A stretch of DNA of 11,829 bases from an uncultured Clostridia bacterium. GTDB taxonomy: Bacteria; Bacillota; Clostridia; Acetivibrionales; CALMWN01. The stretch's first letter is position 1; each line of letters opens with the position of its first letter. The position numbers and the translations under genes were made by a program. The notes under the pieces are model-generated. The model saw nothing but the letters and a program-made list of their open reading frames with translations. It had not been told where the DNA came from and did no database searches. The DNA is taken from assembly GCA_937873555.1 (NCBI GenBank), contig CALMWN010000049.1, positions 1 through 11,829 of the forward strand, in the 5' to 3' direction. Below, piece after piece: positions 1 to 5,865 of this stretch.

Positions 1-31
1 GTCGGCAGCGTCAGATGTGTATAAGAGACAG
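1..31 (+). other. Residual Nextera (Tn5) sequencing adapter
   Basis: These bases match the Illumina Nextera Read 1 transposase adapter, lacking only its first two bases. Positions 13-31 are the 19-base Tn5 mosaic end AGATGTGTATAAGAGACAG. This is library-preparation sequence and not part of the genome. It shows that the window starts at an assembled contig end, so the reading frame entering from the left is truncated. Confidence 0.98.
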
Positions 32-951
32 GGGTGGATTCGGCCGACCTTGGAATAAGCAATGTTTTGATGGAGAATAATTCTTCGAACATTTTCTCAA
101 AAAGCATTTATATTCCTTCAACTCTGCAGGACCTATGCACCTACTCGGTGTCGATATACAGCAAAAGGACGGGGGAGCTGCTGCAGACCAATAACTATAT
201 TGTCACGGTAAACAATCTGAAGCTCACCAACCTGCGAATCAGTTTAATTGCCGATCCAAGGTGGCAGAACTATTTCGAAATGCCCGGCAATCACAGGCCG
301 ACTGCATTGCAAGCTGCCGGTATACAGACAAGGGACATGCCGGTTTACAGGAACAGGGAACAGTCGGGAATAAAGCTGGGATATATGGCAAGATTCAAGA
401 TAGACTCCTTCGGGCTTAACAATACCGGTGATACAATCGCAGTAAACACCGACTTCTTCATAATGGACAGCAGAAACCTTTTATACCGGGCAGATGTTTA
501 TGTACAGGAGGAAGCAGGGAATTACATGCTGCTGGAAAACAGCAGCTATGTCAATGATATGAAAAGATTGAAAATATCTTCCGACAAGCGTCAAAGCTCT
601 GAAACCAATCCCGGAAACAGCCGGTATAACACCTGGAACTTCTCGTATTATCTGCCTCCGACTGCGAAGGTGGTGAAACACGGTGAGCTTTTGAATTTGG
701 AACTTGATAATACTCAAAGAGGGAATTTGCTTGTGGTCTTTAAAATATCGGGAGTAAAAGCATCAACGGGCCAAACCTGTGATTACAACAAGATTGACGG
801 CAGCTGGGCGGCAGGTAACGGAGGCGTATACGGAAGAAACAGGCCTTCAGGGCAGGATTTGATCATGAAAGGTATAAACAACGGCGAGGTTTTCTGGTAC
901 AATCTGGACGAAAATGCACTCGAAGACTTAAGGTTCAACAGGACCTGGTGA
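32..951 (+). CDS. C-terminal part of an unrecognised protein (5'-truncated)
   Basis: The frame is open from the adapter junction to TGA at 949-951, giving about 306 visible residues. The GTG at 34 is not a real start: it lies two bases after the adapter and no ribosome binding site precedes it. The N-terminus is lost. The visible part is rich in Asn, Ser, Tyr and Thr, with alternating polar and hydrophobic stretches that suggest beta structure. I see no transmembrane helix, no Cys-rich motif and no sorting signal at the C-terminus, which ends in RFNRTW. The composition fits the C-terminal region of a large secreted or cell-surface protein of Clostridia, but I do not recognise the family. One cysteine is visible, in the segment TGQTCDYNK. 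No function can be assigned. Confidence 0.85.
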
Positions 952-974
952 AAATTATCAGACATGATAATTTT
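951..974 (+). terminator. Small hairpin at the end of the truncated gene
   Basis: AAAATTATCA (951-960) and TGATAATTTT (965-974) form a perfect 10-bp inverted repeat around a GACA loop. It starts on the last base of the stop codon. The stem is AT-rich and the T-run after it is only the stem's own TTTT, so it would be a weak, possibly bidirectional, terminator. Confidence 0.45.
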
Positions 975-989
975 AATTGCGTATATATA

Positions 990-1109
990 GAGAGGCCGAA
1001 CAGTAAATATAGTAAAACTTAATTTAATATCCAGGAAGATAGCATTTGAAGAATGCGGTATCCTGAGATGATTAAATTTGATAGTTTTACTTTTACAGTT
1101 CGTTGTCTC
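990..1109. repeat. 120-bp imperfect palindrome (MITE-like element or structured RNA)
   Basis: The left arm (990-1046) and the reverse complement of the right arm (1052-1109) align over almost their whole length. Shared blocks, in order, are GAGA, CGAAC, GTAAA, AGTAAAACT, TTTAAT, ATC, CAGGA and GCATT, with small mismatches and a 3-nt insertion between them. The loop is TGAAG at 1047-1051. No target-site duplication is obvious and no T-run follows, so it is not a standard terminator. It could be a degenerate miniature inverted-repeat element or a long folded RNA. There is no second copy in this window. Confidence 0.7.
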
Positions 1110-1186
1110 CAGTTGAAATATTACCGGACAATAAAAAATTGCAGCTTCATTTTTGCATATGATATTAATAGGAAAGAGGGATAAGT

Positions 1187-1384
1187 ATGGATAAAAAGCT
1201 TTACCTGTCTGACACCGACAAGAAACTGGGAGGAATTTGCGGCGGTCTGGGAGAATATTTTTCAGTAGACCCTACACTGTTAAGGCTCCTTCTTGTAATA
1301 TTGGTGGTCGCTACCGGGTTTGTACCCGGCATTATAGGATATTTGATAGCCTGGGCGGTAATTCCCAAAAAACCTAAGATATAA
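1187..1384 (+). CDS. PspC-domain small membrane protein
   Basis: This 65-aa protein is one PspC domain. The N-terminus carries the typical LYLSDTDKKLGGICGGLGEYF segment in pieces: a charged start, then GGICGGLGEYF near residues 15-25, then DPTLLRLL. A single hydrophobic segment follows at about residues 31-58 and ends in the family-typical IAWAVIPKKP. The length is usual for stand-alone bacterial PspC proteins. Family members act at the cytoplasmic membrane. PspC of Gram-negative bacteria works in the phage-shock envelope-stress response, while the role of short Firmicutes versions is poorly defined. The ATG is preceded by GGAAAGAGGG at a suitable distance. Its own terminator follows directly, so it appears monocistronic. 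A weak promoter may lie at TTGTCT (1103-1108) and GACAAT (1127-1132), overlapping the palindrome's end. Confidence 0.93.
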   Translation: MDKKLYLSDTDKKLGGICGGLGEYFSVDPTLLRLLLVILVVATGFVPGIIGYLIAWAVIPKKPKI

Positions 1385-1393
1385 GACAGATAA

Positions 1394-1433
1394 GGCGGGT
1401 AAGGAGTGAAAGTCTCCTTACCCGCCTGGTTTT
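1394..1433 (+). terminator. Rho-independent terminator after the PspC gene
   Basis: GGCGGGTAAGGAG (1394-1406) pairs perfectly with CTCCTTACCCGCC (1414-1426), a 13-bp GC-rich stem with a 7-nt loop. TGGTTTT follows. It begins 10 bases after the PspC stop codon. Confidence 0.93.
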
Positions 1434-1475
1434 ATCACTAAATAATTTCGTTATCTATAAAAGATAACTTCTCCC

Positions 1476-1496
1476 AAGTGCACGCTTGTGCAGCTT
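1476..1496 (+). terminator. Possible second hairpin in the spacer
   Basis: AAG-TGCAC (1476-1483) pairs with GTGCA-CTT (1488-1496, one G bulged) around a GCTT loop, and TGTTT follows. It may be a weak back-up terminator. A smaller hairpin, GTTATC/GATAAC, lies just upstream at 1450-1468. Confidence 0.3.
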
Positions 1497-1499
1497 TGT

Positions 1500-1529
1500 T
1501 TGCAGGTAATAAAATATTATATTTAAAAT
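1500..1529 (+). promoter_or_regulatory. Candidate promoter for the URO-D-family gene
   Basis: TTGCAG (1500-1505) and TAAAAT (1524-1529) are spaced by 18 bases. This resembles a sigma-A promoter and sits about 155 bases upstream of the start codon. That would leave a long 5' leader containing the hairpins at 1583-1665. The spacer is AT-rich, so a chance match is quite possible. Confidence 0.25.
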
Positions 1530-1582
1530 TCTGGATAAATAAGATAAAATTGAAATGACGTCAAGTGAATAGTGAGTAAAAA

Positions 1583-1665
1583 AATCAAACATTAAACGAG
1601 GACTTTGATTAGGTCTGCAACATGTGAAGACAAAATTTTGCGAGACTCGATGTCGAGCAAATTTT
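1583..1665 (+). promoter_or_regulatory. Structured leader ahead of the URO-D-family gene
   Basis: Two hairpins lie in series. AATCAAA (1583-1589) pairs with TTTGATT (1604-1610). Then AAAATTTTG (1632-1640) pairs with CAAATTTT (1658-1665, one T bulged), enclosing CTCG (1646-1649) paired with CGAG (1654-1657) around ATGT. The second hairpin ends five bases before the ribosome binding site at 1670-1676. It could affect ribosome access or act as an attenuator. It matches no riboswitch class I know, and I see no cobalamin-riboswitch box. Confidence 0.4.
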
Positions 1666-1669
1666 ATTG

Positions 1670-1676
1670 GGAGGGG
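1670..1676 (+). promoter_or_regulatory. Ribosome binding site fixing the URO-D start
   Basis: GGAGGGG lies 8 bases before ATG 1685. The in-frame TTG at 1667 overlaps this site and cannot be the start it serves. Confidence 0.85.
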
Positions 1677-1684
1677 TAAACAGT

Positions 1685-2716
1685 ATGGTTAGAGAGCCGA
1701 TGACCAGGGAAGAGGTTATAAAAGTTATTGAAAGAAAGGGCTGTGGCAAAATCCCGCTTGTATTTCATAAATGGTGGGGAAAGGGGCTCAAGGAAAAATA
1801 TGGCGAGCCTCTGGACAAGATGGCTGAACAATACCCGGAGGACTTATTTGCAGTGTTTTATACCTGTCCTGGTACTATAGAAAGCCCAATGAGCAACCCA
1901 TCATACCGCTGGGGATATAAAAAAGATTACAGCGGGGCGGAAAAGCACAGCATAGGTAATACTTCGGTTTTATTACCGGATTGGTCTGAAATGGACCTGT
2001 TTCTTGAGGATTTCCCTGATCCGAATGAACCCGGTACTTTCGAATGTGTTCAAAGCAAGCTTTCAAATGCCGGCAAGCGATATAAATTAGGCTGCTGGTG
2101 GAGATTATTCCATGAAAGGCTTTGGGAGATCAGAGGTATGGAAAATCTTATGTTAGATTATTATGAAAATATGGATAAGCTTAAAATTGTCGGAATAAAG
2201 CTGTTGGAGTTTTACAAGGTTATTGTGGACCGATTTGCCGCATTGGGGTTTGATGGAATATTCACTTCAGATGATCTTGGACATCAGAAAGGCCCAATGA
2301 TGTCACCGGCTATATTTGAAGAGCTCTATCTTCCGTTGTACAAGGAATTCATAGGGTACGTCCACAGCAAGGGAATGCATGTATTTCTGCATTCCTGCGG
2401 AGATAACACAAAACTCATGCAGTATCTCATAGAAGCCGGGTTGGATGTCTTTCATCCGGTACAAAGAGGGTGTATGGATGAGAGGAAGACTGTGGAGGAA
2501 TTTGGAGGAAGGATAAGCTTCCTTGCCGGAATAGACGTACAACATCTTCTGCCCGAAGGAACTGTGTATGATGTTCAAAAAGGAGTAAAGGAACTGATTG
2601 ATACTTTTCACAAGGCAGAGGGCGGGCTGCTGATTGCCATGGGTAACGGCATAATGCCTGACACTCCTCTGGAAAATATAAATGCCGCACTTGAGACGGC
2701 TTCATTATATAAATAA
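1685..2716 (+). CDS. URO-D superfamily protein, MtaA/corrinoid methyltransferase-like
   Basis: This 343-aa protein has the usual length of the uroporphyrinogen decarboxylase fold family. Near the middle is the segment DGIFTSDDLGHQKGPMMSP. It is followed by HSCG at residues 236-239, the His-X-Cys pair that binds zinc in MtaA/MtbA-type methyltransferases. Then come VFHPVQ and FLAGID, and a C-terminal MGNGIMPDTPLENINAAL. The N-terminal arginine and FMRQAGRYLPEY-type motif of true heme-pathway HemE is missing, so heme synthesis is unlikely. Known relatives move methyl groups between a corrinoid protein and a cofactor or methylated substrate. No corrinoid protein or partner methyltransferase is visible here, so substrate and partner are unknown. 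Start chosen at ATG 1685 from the ribosome binding site. The gene appears to stand alone, with 393 bp before the next confident gene. Confidence 0.88.
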   Translation: MVREPMTREEVIKVIERKGCGKIPLVFHKWWGKGLKEKYGEPLDKMAEQYPEDLFAVFYTCPGTIESPMSNPSYRWGYKKDYSGAEKHSIGNTSVLLPDWSEMDLFLEDFPDPNEPGTFECVQSKLSNAGKRYKLGCWWRLFHERLWEIRGMENLMLDYYENMDKLKIVGIKLLEFYKVIVDRFAALGFDGIFTSDDLGHQKGPMMSPAIFEELYLPLYKEFIGYVHSKGMHVFLHSCGDNTKLMQYLIEAGLDVFHPVQRGCMDERKTVEEFGGRISFLAGIDVQHLLPEGTVYDVQKGVKELIDTFHKAEGGLLIAMGNGIMPDTPLENINAALETASLYK

Positions 2717-2766
2717 CGTCACAGTCTTAAAAAGAGCCCGAATTGGAATTGTTCTCAATTTTCATT

Positions 2767-2852
2767 ATAGTATTTATATAAATATCAATTTAATAGTATT
2801 TAACCTCAACTCATTTTTTACTTTTTTAATTCCCCCCTGACTTATACTATAA
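2767..2852. repeat. Short repeated ATAGTAT elements
   Basis: ATAGTATTTA occurs at 2767-2776 and again at 2793-2802 in the same direction, 26 bases apart. A partial inverted copy, ATACTATAA, is at 2844-2852. The first copy runs into a 14-bp perfect palindrome at 2771-2784. The elements could be operator sites, but in DNA this AT-rich they may be chance. Confidence 0.3.
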
Positions 2853-2985
2853 CGACTTCGACCGGATATCCCAAAAGGCTGCCAGCCACTTATTCAAGGA
2901 GATAACCGTCGATACAGATATAGCAGCATTCAATCTTCATGATGGCAGAAGGCTTATGTGGCCTGATACTTGCATTTTTGTATGA
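2830..2985 (+). pseudogene. Possible decayed coding remnant
   Basis: The frame is open from 2830 to TGA at 2983-2985 but has no usable start codon. It encodes coherent-looking sequence such as DFDRISQKAASHLFKEI and ending in MWPDTCIFV. A +1 shift near the stop leads into the frame reading NPPDFYLNRQRYEEAKNQK, which ends at 3082. Together these could be the tail of a frameshifted gene. I do not recognise the protein, and a chance open frame is a real alternative. Confidence 0.2.
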
Positions 2986-3082
2986 CATTATAGTTAACCC
3001 ACCAGATTTCTATTTAAACCGGCAGAGGTACGAAGAAGCTAAAAATCAAAAAAATTGCTTTCTTGCTTTTGGAATCAATTAA
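2939..3082 (+). CDS. Possible 47-aa small protein upstream of the regulator
   Basis: Two adjacent ATG codons (2939, 2942) open a short frame ending in TAA at 3080-3082. The product has a hydrophobic segment, LCGLILAFLYDIIV, followed by a charged tail, NRQRYEEAKNQKN. That is the shape of a small membrane protein. No Shine-Dalgarno sequence precedes the ATGs, which argues against it. It ends 27 bases before the AraC-family start. It overlaps the possible remnant at 2830-2985 in another frame, so at most one reading is correct. Confidence 0.2.
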   Translation: MMAEGLCGLILAFLYDIIVNPPDFYLNRQRYEEAKNQKNCFLAFGIN

Positions 3083-3109
3083 ACAATATTTCTGGAGGTA
3101 ACTGCTGTT

Positions 3110-5464
3110 ATGAGGATTATTACGAAAATAAAAAGACTTCATAGCATTTTCTTTAAGCTTCTGATATCCTATATAGCTATCCTGTTTATTGCAATGAGCA
3201 TTGGAGGGACTGTATATTTTAAAGCCGGGAGGATAATTGAAGAAGAATCAAACCGTTATAATGATGCAATGCTTAAGCAGGTAAGCCAGGCGATTGATAC
3301 TCAGTTGAAAGACATGCACCAATTATCGGTACAGATAGCCTATAACAGAAATCTTCTGGATTTTCTGCGACCGGGTGGAGTTGCAGGAAGTGAAAAAGAC
3401 AGATATGTATCCGGAATCCTTAAGGACGTCTTCGAACATAAAAGCAGAAATCAGTTTATCTACGACCTGTTTATATATGATAAAAATAACGATATGATTC
3501 TGAGCCCTACCGGCTATTGGAAATCAGATTTCTTTTACAACAGCTTTTATGGATACAAGAACATCGACTATTCCTCATGGCAGAGCTTTCTGGAAAATTT
3601 CCGGGGCGGGCCGGATTATGTTCCTTTACAGACAATGAATATCGGCAGATGGAAAAGCAATATGATAACCTATGTCTATCCTCTTGTCCAGGGTGTGGAC
3701 AAATATACCGGAAGTCTGGTTATGCTTATTGACGAGCAGGGGATATCAAAGTTTTTAAATAATATTGAAAATGTAAATAAAAGCACATTATATGTGATTG
3801 ATGGGAAAAGGCGCCTTATTGCCAGCACTGTCAGTGACTATGACCTTCCCACTTCCCTGATGAACGAAAAAGCTCCTTTCATTGACAAACTTTCGGGAAG
3901 AAGCGGAATTGTTTATGACCAACTGAATGGGAATGAGGTGGTGGTATCCTATACATCATCCTTTGTTAACGACTGGAAGTATATTTCTGTGGTGCCTACC
4001 CATATTTTTATGGAAAAAGTGGATGCCATAAAAAAATTCATATTTATGGTATCCTTATTTAGCCTTTTGATAGGTATCCTGATAGCATTATTTATGACAT
4101 ACAGGAACTACAATCCTGTGAAAGAGTTGATGCATTTATTGACAGATAAAATAGACAGGCCCGTAAAGCCTTTAGAAAAAAATGAGTACGATTTTATAAG
4201 AGAAACAATGCTTTCAATTATGGATGAAAATCAGAGTGTTAAAAACATGCTGCAGCAGCAGCAGCCTTTAATAAAATCCAATTTCATATCCCGTCTGATT
4301 AAAGGAAATATAACAATAAACGAAAGTATAATAGATTCTTTGAATTTTTTCAATATTAAATTTATCTCAGATAAATTTGTTGTACTGCTCTTTAACATAG
4401 ATAGCTGTGGCAATGTCGTAAATGGGGGGGCAGAACATGAATGGGCCTTGGCAAGGCTTGTCTGTGCAAAATCAATAGAAGAAGCTGCCGGAGACGACTA
4501 TATGATTTATGCTGTTGATATGGATAAGGAGCGTCTCGCCATCCTTGTTAACATTGATGAAAATCACAATGGCAAATATTCCGGATCTATTATTGATATT
4601 GCTGAAAGAGTAAGAGTGCACTTGAAAGAGGAATTTAACATTGTATTGACAATAAGCATAGGGAAAATTTACACGGGAATGGCCAGCATAGCAGAATCCT
4701 ACAAGGAGGCGCTGGCAGCTTTGAGCTATAAGATAACAAGAGGAAATAACTCCATAATTTGTTTCTCGGAAATTTTTGAAAACAGCAGGCAGTATTACTA
4801 TACTCTGGAAATAGAGCTGAAGCTGATTAATTATGTAAAAGCCGGAGAGATAAAAGAGGCCGAGAATATTATAGATAAAATATTTCATGAGAATTTTGTA
4901 GTGAAGAGCTTGCCATACAGACTCATACAGTGTCTGTATTTTGATATCATGAGTACTGCAATAAAGACGCTGAATGAAATAAAGATAGATTATGCCGACA
5001 TATTCGGAGTTGGTTTTGATCCGGTTACCGAATTGCTCGAATGCCAGACGGTTGCAGAAATGCATAAAACTACAAGAAGTATATACAGGCAGATCTGCAA
5101 ATTTATAATTGATAACAGAAAGAGTCATAATACCTGTCTTAAGGAAAAAATTGCTCAATATATTCATAACAATTACAGTGACATAAACTTGAGCGTTGCT
5201 GCCATTGCTAAAGAGATGAGCCTCAACTCCTCCTATCTGTCTCATTTTTTTAAAGAACAGACAGACAATTGTATAACTGACTATATTAATGAAATCAGAA
5301 TTAATAAAGCCATGGAGCTTTTAAACGATAGAAGGCTTACAATTAACGAAATAGCGGGAACTGTGGGATTTGGCACTGCAAATACATTTATCAGGGTTTT
5401 TAAAAAAGATAAAGGAATAACCCCCGGTGAATTCAGAAATAAGCTGGTTTTCCAAGAAATTTGA
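3110..5464 (+). CDS. Membrane-anchored AraC-family regulator with extracellular sensor
   Basis: This 784-aa protein combines sensing and DNA binding in one chain. A first membrane segment lies at about residues 15-37 and a second at about 308-331. The roughly 270 residues between them should face outside and have the size of a Cache-type ligand sensor. After a linker there is a degenerate GGDEF-like domain at about residues 415-556, with LTISIGKIYTGM and the SYKEALAALSYK segment typical of the YesN/CdaR-like group. The last 108 residues (677-784) hold two helix-turn-helix units of the AraC type, with LSVAAIAKEMSLNSSYLSHF and INEIAGTVGFGTANTFIRVF, and end in GITPGEFR. Such proteins usually control an adjacent ABC importer. 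Here the Opp-type operon follows in the same direction, so it is the likely target. GGAGG at 3094-3098 is 11 bases before the ATG, slightly long. Confidence 0.93.
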   Translation: MRIITKIKRLHSIFFKLLISYIAILFIAMSIGGTVYFKAGRIIEEESNRYNDAMLKQVSQAIDTQLKDMHQLSVQIAYNRNLLDFLRPGGVAGSEKDRYVSGILKDVFEHKSRNQFIYDLFIYDKNNDMILSPTGYWKSDFFYNSFYGYKNIDYSSWQSFLENFRGGPDYVPLQTMNIGRWKSNMITYVYPLVQGVDKYTGSLVMLIDEQGISKFLNNIENVNKSTLYVIDGKRRLIASTVSDYDLPTSLMNEKAPFIDKLSGRSGIVYDQLNGNEVVVSYTSSFVNDWKYISVVPTHIFMEKVDAIKKFIFMVSLFSLLIGILIALFMTYRNYNPVKELMHLLTDKIDRPVKPLEKNEYDFIRETMLSIMDENQSVKNMLQQQQPLIKSNFISRLIKGNITINESIIDSLNFFNIKFISDKFVVLLFNIDSCGNVVNGGAEHEWALARLVCAKSIEEAAGDDYMIYAVDMDKERLAILVNIDENHNGKYSGSIIDIAERVRVHLKEEFNIVLTISIGKIYTGMASIAESYKEALAALSYKITRGNNSIICFSEIFENSRQYYYTLEIELKLINYVKAGEIKEAENIIDKIFHENFVVKSLPYRLIQCLYFDIMSTAIKTLNEIKIDYADIFGVGFDPVTELLECQTVAEMHKTTRSIYRQICKFIIDNRKSHNTCLKEKIAQYIHNNYSDINLSVAAIAKEMSLNSSYLSHFFKEQTDNCITDYINEIRINKAMELLNDRRLTINEIAGTVGFGTANTFIRVFKKDKGITPGEFRNKLVFQEI

Positions 5465-5615
5465 TATTGTCCTAAGATATTAATGATGCAAATATAATAA
5501 GCTGTACATGAATATAAAAGAATAATTATTTACTGAAAACTGCCTGTAATATATCATTTACCTAAGGTTAACCCATCTTGTTTTGCGCTTGATCTTCGGT
5601 GAAGGCAGGTGATGT

Positions 5616-5653
5616 CCGGAACTTTATTTCGATTCTTTGTTCCCGGTTTTTTT
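5616..5653 (+). terminator. Terminator between regulator and importer operon
   Basis: CCGGAAC (5616-5622) pairs with GTTCCCGG (5639-5646, one C bulged), with a 16-nt loop and then seven T residues. It lies 150 bases past the regulator's stop codon and ahead of the binding-protein gene. It most likely ends the regulator transcript. If the importer promoter lies upstream of it, it would act as an attenuator. Confidence 0.65.
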
Positions 5654-5726
5654 AACATAATTACTTTTTTATCTGAAATGATAAGATGCGCATCCGTGTT
5701 CGTGGCACGATTAAAAACCCAACATT

Positions 5727-5773
5727 TTATAGGGCACCAGCTTCTGGTCTGGCTCTTATAGTCCGGTTCTGGT
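5727..5773 (+). repeat. Imperfect direct repeat, possible operator
   Basis: The pattern TTATAG followed by TTCTGGT occurs at 5727-5748 and 5756-5773, with 9 and 5 bases between the two half-elements. The first unit also contains a small hairpin, ACCAG-CTT-CTGGT. It lies about 95-140 bases upstream of the binding-protein start. AraC-type proteins often bind paired direct repeats, but the unequal spacing weakens this reading. Confidence 0.3.
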
Positions 5774-5850
5774 AAATAAAATTGCAGGGACACAATACTT
5801 TATCGGTTTGTGGGCTTTGAAGGTTTATTTACGCTATTTTCAATGCTTTT

Positions 5851-5856
5851 GGGAGG
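5851..5856 (+). promoter_or_regulatory. Ribosome binding site fixing the binding-protein start
   Basis: GGGAGG directly abuts the upstream ATG at 5857, which leaves no spacing for initiation there. It lies 9 bases before ATG 5866, which is therefore the start. Confidence 0.85.
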
Positions 5857-5865
5857 ATGAAGATT

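Larger units (their letters stand above)
2717..3109. other. Long spacer before the AraC-family gene
   Basis: The first half (2717-2850) is very AT-rich. Its hairpin after the URO-D gene, AATTG/CAATT at 2747-2760, is too weak to call a terminator with confidence. The second half (2850-3085) has a more balanced, coding-like base composition. It contains two overlapping open frames without ribosome binding sites, described separately. A good GGAGG (3094-3098) precedes the AraC-family start. I see no RNA gene here. Confidence 0.6.
5465..5865. other. Spacer between regulator and importer operon
   Basis: This 401-bp region should hold the importer promoter and the regulator's binding sites. Apart from the terminator at 5616-5653 and the repeat at 5727-5773, it contains an 11-bp palindrome, TCGTGGCACGA, at 5700-5710. 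I could not find a convincing -35/-10 pair. No gene is supported on either strand, although short open frames exist. Confidence 0.6.

Noticed and set aside
1556..1563. TGACGTCA palindrome as an operator
   Set aside because: An 8-bp palindrome is expected by chance in a window this size and no second copy is near.
1667..1684. TTG 1667 as the start of the URO-D-family gene
   Set aside because: The codon overlaps the ribosome binding site that serves ATG 1685.
4253..4264. A (CAG)4 run, and a seven-G tract at 4424-4430, as phase-variation sites
   Set aside because: Both are short and the frame is intact across them. The G tract deserves a look only as a possible sequencing-error site.
4472..5245. 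A 257-codon open frame on the minus strand inside the regulator gene
   Set aside because: It lies wholly antisense to a strongly supported AraC-family gene, shows no domain, and has a composition expected of a shadow frame.
5612..5761. A 49-codon plus-strand frame with GAAGG six bases upstream
   Set aside because: The hydrophobic product comes largely from the terminator T-run and an AT-rich stretch. The frame spans the terminator hairpin, so translation is unlikely.
5554..5793. A 79-codon minus-strand frame in the regulator/importer spacer
   Set aside because: It starts at GTG with no ribosome binding site, contains no recognisable motif, and overlaps the terminator.
5857..5865. ATG 5857 as the start of the binding protein
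   Set aside because: It touches the Shine-Dalgarno sequence with no spacing, while ATG 5866 is placed correctly and gives a clean lipoprotein signal.
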